NCBI GenBank assembly: GCA_934167495.1
Contig: CAKPKP010000008.1
Coordinates: 5,230-69,229 of the forward strand
Length of the DNA stretch: 64,000 nucleotides
Direction: 5' to 3'
Source of the DNA: an uncultured Clostridia bacterium
Lineage (GTDB): Bacteria; Bacillota; Clostridia; TANB77; CAG-508
Numbering within the stretch: position 1 is the first letter of the stretch; each line of letters begins with the position of its first letter. The notes below the pieces were generated by a model. It searched no databases. It saw only the letters and a list, made by a program, of their open reading frames with translations, and was not told the DNA's origin. Positions 26,486-36,420 of this stretch are shown here, piece after piece. The position numbers and the translations under genes are program-made.

Positions 26486-28015
26486 ATGAATGATTCTTTA
26501 TGGATAAAATCAACAAATGAAACAAATTATCCGAAGCTAGAAAAAGACATCTCCACAGATATTTGTATTGTTGGTGCTGGAATAACCGGTATATCTTTAG
26601 CATATATGTTACTAAATAATAATTTAGATGTTACAGTTATTGATAAAGATAAAATTTGTATGGGGGTTACAGCAAACACAACTGGAAAAATAACTAGTGA
26701 ACATGGTTTATTTTATAACTATTTAATTAATTCTTACGGATTTGAATTTGCAAAGAAATATTTATATTCTAATGAAGAAGCTCTTAATTTTATTAAAAAT
26801 ACTGTTGAAAAAGAAAATATAAATTGTGATTTTGAAACTCAAGATTCTTTTGTATTTACATCCTCTGAAGTCCAATTAGAAAAAATTAAAACTGAAGTTT
26901 CTGCTGTAAATTCATTAGGGTTTAATGCTAGCTTTTGTACTAACATTTCCTTACCAGTAAATTGTGTTGGAGCAATAAAATTTCCTAATCAAGCTCAATT
27001 TAACGCTAGGAAATACGTACTAGAATTAGCTAATATTTGTAGTAAAAATAATGTTGATATTTATGAAAATTCTAAAGTAATAGATATTAAGCAAAATGGA
27101 AATTTATATGATGTTTTTACAAATACTAATAAAATACAAGCAAAATATGTTGTTATAACATCACATTATCCTATCAAAAATTTCCCTGGTTTATATTTTC
27201 TTAAAATGTATCAAAGCAAATCTTATATATTAGCTTTAGATACAAAATCAAATTTATTTGATGGTATGTATATTACAAATTGTGAACCTATAACTTCTTT
27301 TAGAACAGCTATGTATAATAATAAAAAACTTTTATTAGTTGCTGGATCAGATCACAAAACTGGAGATAATAGTGTTAAAATTGAAGATAGCTATATAAAC
27401 TTAGAAAATTATATTAAAACTATCTATCCTAATTCAGAAATTAAATTTAAATGGTCAACAGAAGATACTATATCTTTAGATAAAATTCCTTATATTGGTG
27501 AATATTCAAGTTTATTACCAAATATGTATGTTGCTACTGGTTTTAAAAAATGGGGTATAACATCTTCTCAAGTTTCTGCTAAAATAATTTCAGATTATAT
27601 TTTAAAGAAAAACAATAACTATTCAGATATATATTCTTCAACAAGATTAAATCCTATTAAAAATTCTAAAGAATTTGGAAATATGTTAAAACAAACGACT
27701 TATTCTCTAATAATTAATAAATTTTCTTCTCCAGATGAATTATATGAAAACTTATCCCCAGAAAGTGGAGGAGTTGTTGAATATAAAAATAAAAAATTAG
27801 GAATATATAAAAGAAAAGATGGTAAAATTTTTGCAGTTGAACCATATTGTGCCCATTTAGGTTGTGAACTTACTTGGAATAACTTAGAAAAAACTTGGGA
27901 TTGTCCATGTCACGGTTCTAGATTTGATTATACAGGTAAAATTATAACTGAACCAACAAAAAAAGATTTAAAAGTAATAGATATATATCAAGAAGAAAGA
28001 CGAAAGTCAGATTAA
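26486..28015 (+). CDS. FAD-dependent oxidoreductase with C-terminal Rieske domain
   Basis: The 509-residue protein joins a DAO-type flavin oxidoreductase to a Rieske [2Fe-2S] domain. The dinucleotide motif IVGAGITGISLAYMLL lies at residues about 28-43, and VATGFKKWGITSS near 350 is the second flavin contact. The C-terminal domain has both Rieske ligand pairs, CAHLGC (about 453-458) and CPCHGS (about 472-477). The family oxidises amines or amino acids, or serves as an electron-transfer enzyme; the substrate is not predictable. Electrons probably pass from FAD to the cluster. It is a single gene that ends at a terminator shared with the CvpA operon. Confidence 0.88.
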   Translation: MNDSLWIKSTNETNYPKLEKDISTDICIVGAGITGISLAYMLLNNNLDVTVIDKDKICMGVTANTTGKITSEHGLFYNYLINSYGFEFAKKYLYSNEEALNFIKNTVEKENINCDFETQDSFVFTSSEVQLEKIKTEVSAVNSLGFNASFCTNISLPVNCVGAIKFPNQAQFNARKYVLELANICSKNNVDIYENSKVIDIKQNGNLYDVFTNTNKIQAKYVVITSHYPIKNFPGLYFLKMYQSKSYILALDTKSNLFDGMYITNCEPITSFRTAMYNNKKLLLVAGSDHKTGDNSVKIEDSYINLENYIKTIYPNSEIKFKWSTEDTISLDKIPYIGEYSSLLPNMYVATGFKKWGITSSQVSAKIISDYILKKNNNYSDIYSSTRLNPIKNSKEFGNMLKQTTYSLIINKFSSPDELYENLSPESGGVVEYKNKKLGIYKRKDGKIFAVEPYCAHLGCELTWNNLEKTWDCPCHGSRFDYTGKIITEPTKKDLKVIDIYQEERRKSD

Positions 28016-28117
28016 AGGTGGATTTATAATATTTGCAATTATTTAAAACCTTTTAAAACTCGTATCTTTATTCAACTGACGTATTAAATTTATTTAAAGC
28101 AAATCATATTAGGAAAA

Positions 28118-28157
28118 AATAAGCCAAGATTGTTTTTTACAACCTTGGCTTATTTTT
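28118..28157. terminator. Bidirectional terminator between the Rieske oxidoreductase and cvpA-like gene
   Basis: AATAAGCCAAGATTGT pairs with ACAACCTTGGCTTATT around a T-rich loop, with T runs on both strands. Confidence 0.8.
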
Positions 28158-28816
28158 TATTTTACAATCATTTTTAATATTAAATTATTGTTATACATCA
28201 TATTTCCTATTGTAGAGTCTTCTATTGCTTTAATTATTGAAAAATCTTCTATCATAGCAGACATTACAGATAATATGGCTAATATAACATAAATAACTAT
28301 TATAGCTCTTAAAATACCATAAATTATTCCACCAGATTTGTCTATTTGTCTTAATATTGGCAATTTTACTAATAATTTCAAGAATAATGATATTATTAAT
28401 AATACTGTCATAGAAACTATAAATACAATTAATGCCATTATTACATTTATTATAGCTATAGATAATTTATCTGATACATACTCTATTACATCTTCTTTTC
28501 CCTGCTCTATTGCTTCATTTACATATTTATTTATGTATTCTGTTACAAATGACTCATTTTCTTCTTTTGTTGTACTTTCTTTATTTATATCTAATTTTTT
28601 CAATTGTTCCGTAACTCCAGCTTTTATGTTTTCATCTATTGTTGTATTTTTTATAACAAAGTTAGAAACAGGTTTGTATAAAACTAACATTAAAACAACT
28701 GCTATTAAAAATGAGAATATTTTTAATATTACTCCTGTTAATCCTTTTTTATACCCGAAAAAAGTTGATAAAACTATTAATGCAACAATTATAATATCTA
28801 CAATTATTCCAGTCAT
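28157..28816 (-). CDS. CvpA family membrane protein
   Basis: The 219-residue protein has four transmembrane helices (about residues 5-22, 27-47, 110-145 and 165-190) and the CvpA N-terminal pattern IIIVALIVLSTFFGYKKGL. A long, polar extracellular loop (about 50-105) is rich in Lys and Glu. CvpA was first tied to colicin V production; the Clostridia homologues are of unknown function. It lies 15 bases downstream of the DUF5711 gene on the same strand and shares its transcript, which suggests an envelope complex. Confidence 0.85.
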   Translation of the reverse strand: MTGIIVDIIIVALIVLSTFFGYKKGLTGVILKIFSFLIAVVLMLVLYKPVSNFVIKNTTIDENIKAGVTEQLKKLDINKESTTKEENESFVTEYINKYVNEAIEQGKEDVIEYVSDKLSIAIINVIMALIVFIVSMTVLLIISLFLKLLVKLPILRQIDKSGGIIYGILRAIIVIYVILAILSVMSAMIEDFSIIKAIEDSTIGNMMYNNNLILKMIVK

Positions 28817-28831
28817 ATAAAAATTCCTCCT

Positions 28832-30013
28832 TTATATATTAATAATTTCAATTTTATCTTTATAAATTATTCCTACAATATTGTCTGATAAAACAACATC
28901 TTTTATTTGTTTTTTTGAAGTATATTTTTTTAGTAACCATCCGTTTGTATCTACTATCTCAACTTCTGTTCCTAAATTCATTAAAATTATATTTCCGTAT
29001 ACTTTTACTTCTTTTGGAATTCCATTGTTTAATATATACAAATTTTCTTTTTTATTTTCTGGATTTATAATTCTCATTTGATAAGAATTTGAGAATAGCC
29101 CTGTTGATTCTTTTTCCACTTTTATTATTTGATTGTTTAGGTTTATATCTAAGAATGATGTGTAGTTATCTATATCTAGTACTTTTTCATCTCCATCAAT
29201 ACTTACACTTTCTATATAATTTGTAAACATACATATTACATTATTTTTTCCATAGTATTTTAAATTTGATAATATTTCTCCGTTTTCGGCTTCATATGTG
29301 TGTACTATTACATTATCTGTAGTTTTTCTTGCTTCTTCTATTGATATTATTTTAACACTAGATTTTATTATACTACCAGAATAGTTTATTTCTCCAATAG
29401 CTAAATATTTATTGTCATCTGAAATACTTGTACATAATGCATATTTTTTTGATAAAAAGGTTTTAAACAATTCAGTTCCTGTAGAATCATATGTAATTAT
29501 TACTGATTTATGAGTTGTATTTGTAATAATTACAGATACATATCCATTTTTATTAACTGTAATACCTGATATTTCTCCGTCAACATCCTTTTGCCATAAT
29601 AAGTTTGATTCTGATGTAACATAAAATTTTTTTCCTTTTTTCTCTGCTAAAACTAAATATTTATTGTTTGAATCTATTATAGGATTATTTATATTTACAT
29701 TTATAGTAGCAGTAATTTGTCCATCTTTATTATATAAAGTAAGAACATTTTTATTTAATATAGTAATATATTTATCATATGCATATATAATTGGATTTTC
29801 TTCTGAATTTATTTGTATAGTCTTTAAGTTTTCTTCTGTTAAATTTTTCTTTAAAATATTTTTATCAATATTATTTCTAAAATCTTCATTAGTTATATAT
29901 AGTGCTATTAACACCAAAGCTACAGTTACAAAAACAAAAATTATTAGTATTTTTATAACTGATTTTTTTTCAGTTTTAACCGATTTATTATTTATATCCA
30001 TCCAATTATTCAC
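28832..30013 (-). CDS. DUF5711-like membrane-anchored protein
   Basis: The 393-residue protein has a cytoplasmic N-terminus with several lysines, one transmembrane helix (about residues 21-42), and an extracellular region of repeated beta-strand units (for example NPIIDSNNKYLVLAEKKGK and YALCTSISDDNKYLAIGEI) that read as a beta-propeller-like fold. The size, topology and pairing with a CvpA gene fit DUF5711 family proteins of Clostridia. Its biochemical function is unknown. Confidence 0.7.
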   Translation of the reverse strand: MNNWMDINNKSVKTEKKSVIKILIIFVFVTVALVLIALYITNEDFRNNIDKNILKKNLTEENLKTIQINSEENPIIYAYDKYITILNKNVLTLYNKDGQITATINVNINNPIIDSNNKYLVLAEKKGKKFYVTSESNLLWQKDVDGEISGITVNKNGYVSVIITNTTHKSVIITYDSTGTELFKTFLSKKYALCTSISDDNKYLAIGEINYSGSIIKSSVKIISIEEARKTTDNVIVHTYEAENGEILSNLKYYGKNNVICMFTNYIESVSIDGDEKVLDIDNYTSFLDINLNNQIIKVEKESTGLFSNSYQMRIINPENKKENLYILNNGIPKEVKVYGNIILMNLGTEVEIVDTNGWLLKKYTSKKQIKDVVLSDNIVGIIYKDKIEIINI

Positions 30014-30127
30014 CCACTCTTTTGTTAATATAACATATATATATCAATAAAATATATTTTTTTCAATATATTTGTAAAAATTAATTGACAAATTATAAAT
30101 TTCGTGCTATTATATTAATTGTTCTAT

Positions 30128-30204
<77 letters not shown>

Positions 30205-30207
30205 AAA

Positions 30208-30236
30208 GGTATACTAAGTATAGTATACCTTTTTTT
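30208..30236 (+). terminator. Terminator after tRNA-Arg(UCU)
   Basis: GGTATACTA (30208-30216) pairs with TAGTATACC (30221-30229) around AGTA, followed by seven T. Confidence 0.85.
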
Positions 30237-30254
30237 ATATAAAAGGAGAGTTTT

Positions 30255-30662
30255 ATGGATAATTCAAATTTATTTAATTTGGCACAAAAAGCTAAAAATA
30301 ATGCTTATTCACCAATTTCTAATTATCAAGTGGGAGCTGCACTTTTATGCAAAAACAATAATATATATGTTGGATGTAATGTTGAAGATTCTTCCCTTCG
30401 TTCTGGCAGTTGTGCAGAAAGAGTTGCCTTTTTTACAGCAATTGCAAATGGAGAAAATAATTTTGAAAAAATAGTTATAGTTGGAGGATACAAAAATCAA
30501 AAACTAGATAAAATTACACCTTGTGGTACTTGCAGACAGTTAATATCTGAATTTTGTAGTCCAAATTTTGAAATAATTAATTATTATGAAAAAAATAATG
30601 AAATAAAATCAATTTCTTATACGCTAAATGATTTATTGCCTTTTAGTTTTGAACTTTCTTAA
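30255..30662 (+). CDS. cdd: Cytidine deaminase
   Basis: The 135-residue protein is a small, tetrameric-type cytidine deaminase that converts cytidine or deoxycytidine to uridine in pyrimidine salvage. The zinc site is complete, with SCAERVA (Cys and the catalytic Glu) near residue 53 and PCGTCRQL near residue 87. YSPISNYQVGAALLC at the N-terminus is typical. AAAGGAG precedes the ATG. It follows tRNA-Arg directly but is separated from it by a terminator, so it should have its own promoter in the short gap or rely on readthrough. Confidence 0.92.
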   Translation: MDNSNLFNLAQKAKNNAYSPISNYQVGAALLCKNNNIYVGCNVEDSSLRSGSCAERVAFFTAIANGENNFEKIVIVGGYKNQKLDKITPCGTCRQLISEFCSPNFEIINYYEKNNEIKSISYTLNDLLPFSFELS

Positions 30663-30720
30663 AAATAATATTTCTATTTTAATCTAAAACTATAAAAATT
30701 ATTATTTGTTTTCAATAATT

Positions 30721-30751
30721 TTAAAGACTTTTATCTGATAAAAGTCTTTAA
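30721..30751 (+). terminator. Hairpin after cdd
   Basis: TTAAAGACTTTTA (30721-30733) pairs with TAAAAGTCTTTAA (30739-30751). The T run is weak. Confidence 0.5.
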
Positions 30752-30756
30752 TAAAA

Positions 30757-30810
30757 TTCTTACAAAGTATTTATCTAATAAGAAATTCAAAGGAATTTCT
30801 TATTAGATAA
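30757..30810 (+). repeat. Dispersed repeat, partial copy R4 (terminal hairpin)
   Basis: ACAAAGTATTTATCTAATA, the 3' part of the repeat family, is followed by an 18-base-pair perfect hairpin (30771-30788 with 30793-30810). The hairpin sequence differs from R3 at compensating positions. Confidence 0.7.
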
Positions 30811-30841
30811 AAAAATACACTTCTTTATAAAGTGTATTTTT
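30811..30841 (-). terminator. Terminator of the M23 peptidase gene
   Basis: AAAAATACACTT (30811-30822) pairs with AAGTGTATTTTT (30830-30841), 5 bases past the stop codon. Confidence 0.8.
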
Positions 30842-30845
30842 TATT

Positions 30846-31835
30846 TTAATATACATAATATTCTGGGTTCTGAGGTGAACCATTTAATCTAACTTCTAAA
30901 TGTAAATGAGGTCCTGTAGAATTTCCTGTAGATCCAACTGCTGCAATTATTTCTCCTTGTGATACAGACTCTCCAGCTGAAACATACAAACTACTACAAT
31001 GAGCATAATAAGTTTCAACTCCATTTCCATGAGAAACTATTACCATATAACCATATGAACCTTTCCATCCAGAATATGTTACAACACCAGAAGCTGCTGC
31101 TGCAATATCTGTTCCTAAAGGAGAGGCTATATCTAATCCTGTATGATAACCACTACCTCTATATCCAAATCTTGATGTTAAGACATATCCACTAGTGATT
31201 GGTTCTGCTATAGCAATTCCTATATCTGAACTGTATGTTCCGTTATCATAATTATATGTTGAATATGAATAGTTGTATCTTGGTGTAGTTTTCTCTGGAA
31301 CTTTTACTGGTTCTACAAATAATTCTGCAACAGCATCATCTTTACTAGTAAATTCTTTAACTTCTGTTTCATACTTAACTGCATATGATAAATCATCTAT
31401 ATTAGTACTTTCTTTCTCTTTAAGTTCTTCTATTATTGATTCTGCTTCATCATATGTTTGAACATAATATTTTTCTTCAGAATCTTCTAATATAGCATAA
31501 TATTTATAATATGCTGTACCTTTACTTATAATTTTTTCAAATATTTCATCATTATTATCACTATTTTCTTTTTTTAATAAGCATAATTTGTACTCTGGTA
31601 ATGTATCTATTTCAATAAAAGCTATTAGTGAATTATCTCCACTTTTCATGTATTCGTTTATTTTATTTTGTAATTTGCTTTTATCTTCTGTATATCCTAT
31701 AAGTTCTCCATCGATAGTTACACTGTACATTGGTTTGTATACAAACATAATTATCCCTACTATTATAAAGAAACCTATACATAAAAGAATAAAAAACTTC
31801 ATTGATGCTCTAAGATGTATTAACGCATTTTTCAT
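30846..31835 (-). CDS. M23 (LytM) family membrane-anchored peptidase
   Basis: The 329-residue protein has an N-terminal transmembrane helix (about residues 12-32), a 150-residue extracellular stalk, and a C-terminal M23 domain. The metal ligands and catalytic residues are present in YHTGLDIAS (about residue 231) and GPHLHLEVRL (about 309), so it should be an active peptidoglycan endopeptidase. The layout resembles spore-associated M23 proteins such as SpoIIQ, but it also matches vegetative hydrolases, and SpoIIQ-specific features cannot be confirmed. It is monocistronic between cdd and the coat genes. Confidence 0.88.
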   Translation of the reverse strand: MKNALIHLRASMKFFILLCIGFFIIVGIIMFVYKPMYSVTIDGELIGYTEDKSKLQNKINEYMKSGDNSLIAFIEIDTLPEYKLCLLKKENSDNNDEIFEKIISKGTAYYKYYAILEDSEEKYYVQTYDEAESIIEELKEKESTNIDDLSYAVKYETEVKEFTSKDDAVAELFVEPVKVPEKTTPRYNYSYSTYNYDNGTYSSDIGIAIAEPITSGYVLTSRFGYRGSGYHTGLDIASPLGTDIAAAASGVVTYSGWKGSYGYMVIVSHGNGVETYYAHCSSLYVSAGESVSQGEIIAAVGSTGNSTGPHLHLEVRLNGSPQNPEYYVY

Positions 31836-32038
31836 TTTTATAACTCCTTTACATTAAATCAGTGTAATTTTATATTATTTTTTTATTTTTTTCAATCCTG
31901 ATATAAAACCGTAAATTTAATTTATATTCTAAATTCTTCAATTATCTTACATTTCTGTTAAAATCTTTTATTTTTTCAAAATTTATCATACAAATTCTTT
32001 ATAATTTTGCTTACTGGAACTTATATTTATATTATGCT

Positions 32039-32284
32039 TTAAGAATTTACTTCTGTTTTTACTTTATTAACATCTTCTTGTTTTGCTTGTTCTGCTGGAG
32101 TATAATATCCTTTTGCTTGAGCTACTTTAAATAATTCATATTGAAAACTTTCTCCGCTATTTCTAAGTTGTTGTATAGTTTGTCTTAATTCTGCATTTTC
32201 TGCTTCTACTATAACTCCTTCATAAGTTTTTAATGTACTTTTTGTTCCCTCTAAAACGTCGTTTACCATATATTTTTCTTCCAT
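32039..32284 (-). CDS. CotF-like spore coat protein
   Basis: The 81-residue protein is a helical CotF-domain protein (VLEGTKSTLKTYEGVIVEAE, then YELFKVAQAKGYYTPAEQA at the C-terminal end). Proteins of this family are spore-coat or spore-associated components. AGGAGG sits ahead of the ATG. It follows a second, even smaller CotF-like gene by 12 bases; the two are probably one operon expressed late in sporulation. No promoter sequence is clear. Confidence 0.8.
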   Translation of the reverse strand: MEEKYMVNDVLEGTKSTLKTYEGVIVEAENAELRQTIQQLRNSGESFQYELFKVAQAKGYYTPAEQAKQEDVNKVKTEVNS

Positions 32285-32296
32285 TTGTATTCCTCC

Positions 32297-32482
32297 TTAA
32301 TTTAAAAATGACATTAATTTTTGTTTTGTATTTAATGCATCTTGTGCAGATTTATTAAATATTTGTTTAATTTGTGGATCAACAGCTGTTTCCGCATAAT
32401 TAGTTAATTTTTGATAATTTGTATCTTGTGCACCAATTAAATGTCTTAAATTTTGTAATTCTACTTGACTTAAATTTGCCAT
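32297..32482 (-). CDS. Small CotF-like spore coat protein
   Basis: The 61-residue protein (MANLSQVELQNLRHLIGAQD and on) is a short helical partner of the neighbouring CotF-like protein; the LSQVELQNLRHLIG start is typical of small Clostridia coat proteins. I start at the ATG at 32482 because AAAGGA lies 9 bases upstream; an in-frame TTG three codons earlier abuts the ribosome site and cannot be used. It is the first gene of the pair. Confidence 0.75.
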   Translation of the reverse strand: MANLSQVELQNLRHLIGAQDTNYQKLTNYAETAVDPQIKQIFNKSAQDALNTKQKLMSFLN

Positions 32483-32613
32483 ATTTATCAATCCTTTCTA
32501 CATTTTATACAAATTATTATTTACAATTTTTATTTTGTTATTCAATTTTTTCTAATGATAAACCAAAAAAGCAAACCATAAATATTATGATTTGCTTTTT
32601 CTTATATTTTGAT

Positions 32614-34902
32614 TTATAAAATTTCTAATCCTGCAAATTTTGCCATTAAACGTTTATGTCCTGATTTTTCAAAAGTTATATCCACTTTTAAATCATCACC
32701 TTCTGCTTCTACATAATTGATTACACCTTCACCAAATTTCTTGTGAAATACTCTTGTTCCTTCTTTATAATTATCTAAATCTACTTGTTCGTTTTTCTTA
32801 GTATTAATTGATTTTAAGAAACTTTCTGCTGTTCTAAATCCAAAGTTTTCTGTGCTTTTTGCTGCAACTTTTGGTTCTACTTTGTAAGTTGAAACATTTC
32901 CATATGAAGTTTTACCATAATTCCATTCATATACTCGTCCACTCTCATATTTGTTATTGTCTGATTTATCAAAAATTTCTTCATATCCATCTAATAATTC
33001 TTTTGGTATTTCTTTTATAAATCTAGAAATATTATTACAACTTGTTGAACCAAATATAGTTCTTTGCTTTGCACAAGTAAAATATAAATTTTTCTTTGCA
33101 CGAGTTATTCCTACATAACATAATCTTCTTTCTTCTTCTAGTTCCTTTTGCTCTCCAATCGATTTATAACCTGGGAATATTCCTTCTTCCATACCTATTA
33201 AAAATACTACTGGGAACTCCAAACCTTTAGCACTATGTAATGTCATTAAAGTAACAGAATCATCTGTTTCTTCAACATTATCTAAATCACTTGATAATGT
33301 TATTCCTTCTAAGAATTCTTCTAAAGACCTATCTGCAGACTCTTCCTCAAATTCCATTGCAACAGTTAAAAATTCATTTAAGTTATCTATTCTATTTTCC
33401 GCTTCTACTGTATTTTCTTGTTCTAAGGCTTTAGTATAACCTGTTTTATTTAAAGTTTCCTTTATTAATTCAGAAATTAAAATTTCATCTTTTTTAGCCT
33501 TCAAATACTCTATTTGATCTATGAACTCTCTAGAATTTATATACACTCTTCCTAATCCATATTCATCTGCTTTTTTTATGATATCATACATAGACACTCC
33601 TGTTTGTGTAGACAAAGCTTCTACATTCTCTAAACTAGTCTTTCCAATTCCTCTTTTAGGCTCATTTATTATTCTTGATAAACTTATATTGTCTGATGTA
33701 TTTTGGATTAATCTTAAATATGCAATAATATCTTTTATTTCTTTTCTTTCATAGAATTTTAATCCACCAACAATTTTATAAGGAATATCTTCTCTTCTTA
33801 ATATATCTTCTATACTACGTGTTTGAGCATTCATTCTATATAAAACTGCAAAATCAGAATAATTATATTTTTCTGTTCTTCTTAAATGATTAATTTGTTC
33901 TGCTATATATGAAGCTTCATCATATTCTGTATCCCCTCTATATATTTTGGCTAAATCTCCTCTATCATTTTGAGTCCATAACTTTTTATCATATTTTGTT
34001 TCATTATTTTTTATAACATTATTTGCTGTATCTAATATATTTTGTGTACATCTATAATTTTGTTCTAGTTTTATAATTTTACTTCCTGGGAAATCTTTTT
34101 CAAAATTTAAAATATTTGTTATATCAGCACCTCTGAAAGAATATATACCTTGATCGTTATCTCCAACAACAGTTATATTTCCATGTCTTCCAGCTAGAAG
34201 AGTAATCAATGTGAATTGTGCTTTATTTGTATCTTGATACTCATCTACTAAAACATATCTGAATTTATCTGAATAATATTCTAGCACATCTGGATTTTCT
34301 AACATAATTTTAATTGTAAAATTAATTATATCATCAAAATCAATTGCATTATTTTCTTTTAATTTACTTTGATATAATTTATATACACTTGCTATTTTCT
34401 CTTTTCTAAAATCTCCTTTTGTTCTTAGTGCATACTGTTCTGGTTCTAACATTTCATTTTTTGCATTGCTTATTTCATATAATACAGATTTATCTGTAAG
34501 TAATTTATCATCTATTTCTAATTGTTTTAAACATTGTTTAACAACTGTTTTCTGATCAGATGTATCAAATATTATAAATGATGATTCAAATCCAATTCTA
34601 TCTATATATTTTCTTAAGATTCTTACACATATAGAATGAAATGTTCCTATCCACATATCGTTTGATGCTTCACCAACTAATTTTTCAACTCTTTCTTTCA
34701 TTTCTTTTGCTGCTTTATTTGTAAAAGTAATAGCTAAAATATTCCATGGTTTAACATTTTTCTCATTCATTAAATATGCTATTTTATGTGTAAGTACTTT
34801 AGTTTTTCCACTACCAGCACCTGCTATAACAAGACATGGACCATCTGTATTTATAACAGCTTCATATTGTTTATCGTTTAATTGTTCTAATATATCACTC
34901 AT
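32614..34902 (-). CDS. pcrA: UvrD/PcrA-type ATP-dependent DNA helicase
   Basis: The 762-residue protein is a superfamily-1 helicase. Motif I is GAGSGKTKVLTHKIAY (residues about 28-43), motif II DEYQDTNKAQ near 225, motif III GDNDQGIYSFRGAD near 250, motif IV EQNYRCTQNI near 285, and the C-terminal motifs VTLMTLHSAKGLEFPVVFLIG and VGITRAKKNLYFTCA follow. A C-terminal basic tail ends in GHKRLMAKFAGLEIL. PcrA unwinds DNA in repair and rolling-circle replication and displaces stalled RNA polymerase and RecA. Single gene; length and motif set are complete. Confidence 0.93.
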   Translation of the reverse strand: MSDILEQLNDKQYEAVINTDGPCLVIAGAGSGKTKVLTHKIAYLMNEKNVKPWNILAITFTNKAAKEMKERVEKLVGEASNDMWIGTFHSICVRILRKYIDRIGFESSFIIFDTSDQKTVVKQCLKQLEIDDKLLTDKSVLYEISNAKNEMLEPEQYALRTKGDFRKEKIASVYKLYQSKLKENNAIDFDDIINFTIKIMLENPDVLEYYSDKFRYVLVDEYQDTNKAQFTLITLLAGRHGNITVVGDNDQGIYSFRGADITNILNFEKDFPGSKIIKLEQNYRCTQNILDTANNVIKNNETKYDKKLWTQNDRGDLAKIYRGDTEYDEASYIAEQINHLRRTEKYNYSDFAVLYRMNAQTRSIEDILRREDIPYKIVGGLKFYERKEIKDIIAYLRLIQNTSDNISLSRIINEPKRGIGKTSLENVEALSTQTGVSMYDIIKKADEYGLGRVYINSREFIDQIEYLKAKKDEILISELIKETLNKTGYTKALEQENTVEAENRIDNLNEFLTVAMEFEEESADRSLEEFLEGITLSSDLDNVEETDDSVTLMTLHSAKGLEFPVVFLIGMEEGIFPGYKSIGEQKELEEERRLCYVGITRAKKNLYFTCAKQRTIFGSTSCNNISRFIKEIPKELLDGYEEIFDKSDNNKYESGRVYEWNYGKTSYGNVSTYKVEPKVAAKSTENFGFRTAESFLKSINTKKNEQVDLDNYKEGTRVFHKKFGEGVINYVEAEGDDLKVDITFEKSGHKRLMAKFAGLEIL

Positions 34903-35075
34903 TTTTTTCTCCTTTTACAGAACTTGTGTTTGTTAAATTATACTACTTTTTATTTTTTTGTCAACACAATTTTTAGTATACTATATAAATATTTTTTCGT
35001 AAATGCATTTTTTAAATTATATTGTTATTTTTTTTCGAATATGTTATTATTTTGATATACAAAGGAGGAATAGTT

Positions 35076-35651
35076 ATGGATAAAAAAGAAATAAATTTTA
35101 AAACAGCTACGCGTGCTATAATTACAGGTTTTATTTCATATGGAATACTAATAAGTTTTATATGTTTTGTTATTCTATATGCTTTAAATGAAAATTTTAA
35201 AATTCTTTCAAGTCAAGATATGAGATTAACATTATGTGTCCCTATTATTTGTTCAATATTATTCGTATTTATTTTACATTTTTTATGTAGATTAAGTACA
35301 TTTGATGTATTTAAAAAATGTAAAACTAACAAGGATAATACTGAATTAATATGCAGAAAATTAAATATATTTTTCTTTATATTGTTATTTGTTTTATTTA
35401 TATTTATTATAATAAAATTATTCACTACAATATACAATATGGAAATTGCTCTATATACAACATCTTCAATTCAATCTCAAGTTTTTTCAAATGATTTTAA
35501 TAATATATTAACCAAAGAAATGTTTAATGACTATAGTATGACAAAATTACATTTAATAATTCGCACATTCATTTATGAAACTGGATTAATTATTGGATTT
35601 TTATTACTTATTCCATTTCAAAAAAGAATGATATTAAAATATAACAAATAA
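35076..35651 (+). CDS. Hypothetical integral membrane protein
   Basis: I do not recognise this 191-residue protein. I start at the ATG at 35076 because AAAGGAGG sits 8 bases upstream; the frame is open 18 codons earlier. Four hydrophobic segments are clear (about residues 15-37, 48-68, 92-113 and 162-182), with cytoplasmic loops rich in Lys. No enzymatic motif is visible. It is divergent from pcrA and convergent with the ZIP transporter gene, whose terminator it shares. Confidence 0.65.
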   Translation: MDKKEINFKTATRAIITGFISYGILISFICFVILYALNENFKILSSQDMRLTLCVPIICSILFVFILHFLCRLSTFDVFKKCKTNKDNTELICRKLNIFFFILLFVLFIFIIIKLFTTIYNMEIALYTTSSIQSQVFSNDFNNILTKEMFNDYSMTKLHLIIRTFIYETGLIIGFLLLIPFQKRMILKYNK

Positions 35652-35665
35652 AATTTTATTATATA

Positions 35666-35693
35666 ATACGGATATTTGCAAATATCCGTATTT
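35666..35693. terminator. Bidirectional terminator between the membrane protein and ZIP genes
   Basis: AATACGGATATTT pairs with AAATATCCGTATT around GC, with T runs on both strands. Confidence 0.75.
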
Positions 35694-35694
35694 T

Positions 35695-36420
35695 TTATAT
35701 ATTCATTGCAAATAATCCCATTATAAATCCAATTATATTCCCTAAAATTGAAAATCTTCCTTTATATATTTTTTTTGATTCTGGTATGAGCTCTCCAGAC
35801 ACAATGTATAACATAGCTCCTGCTGCAAAAGACAAGGAAATTCCTATAAGGCTCGTAGATATATTTCCAAATATTCCTCCAAAAAATGCGCCAATTCCTG
35901 TCGTTACTCCTGATATCATTGTATATATTATAGCTTTTTTCTTACTCATTCCTCCATTTTTCATAGGTACGGACATTGATATTCCTTCTGGTATATCATG
36001 AAAGGCTATTGCTATTGCTAAAGTATATCCTAATTTTAATGATGCACCAAATCCAGATCCAATTGCCAATCCTTCCGGAAAATTATGTATTGCTAATCCA
36101 ATTCCTACTATTAAACCAGTTTTTAATAATGTATTTTTCTCATTTTTTAACTTTTTATTAACAATGTTATCACACATAATCATGCTTAATACCCCAATAA
36201 TTATTCCAAATATACTATTGGTTATACTTGATATTTCTAGTGCTTCTGGTATAAGTTCAAAACAAATAATCGATGTCATTAGCCCTGCTGCAAGTTCTAA
36301 TATGAAACTCATAATTTTATTAGATTTTATATTTAATAATGCTCCTATAATCCCTCCAATAGATGTTCCAAAAGTTCCAAAAAATAATCCTAATAAAGTT
36401 GTTTTTAGTAATGTATTCAA
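35695..36420 (-). CDS. ZIP family divalent metal transporter
   Basis: The 241-residue protein has eight hydrophobic segments and the ZIP metal-binding helices with HNFPEGLAIG (about residue 115) and HDIPEGISMS (about residue 141). ZIP proteins bring zinc, and often iron or manganese, into the cytoplasm; ZupT-type specificity is likely but not proven. The gene is monocistronic. A metal-responsive operator was not recognised in the 390-base upstream region, which is occupied largely by a dispersed repeat. Confidence 0.9.
   Translation of the reverse strand: MNTLLKTTLLGLFFGTFGTSIGGIIGALLNIKSNKIMSFILELAAGLMTSIICFELIPEALEISSITNSIFGIIIGVLSMIMCDNIVNKKLKNEKNTLLKTGLIVGIGLAIHNFPEGLAIGSGFGASLKLGYTLAIAIAFHDIPEGISMSVPMKNGGMSKKKAIIYTMISGVTTGIGAFFGGIFGNISTSLIGISLSFAAGAMLYIVSGELIPESKKIYKGRFSILGNIIGFIMGLFAMNI

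Noticed and set aside
26311..26493. Sixty-codon reading frame just upstream of the Rieske oxidoreductase
   Set aside because: Low-complexity, hydrophobic, no ribosome site, and it overlaps the true start of the downstream gene.
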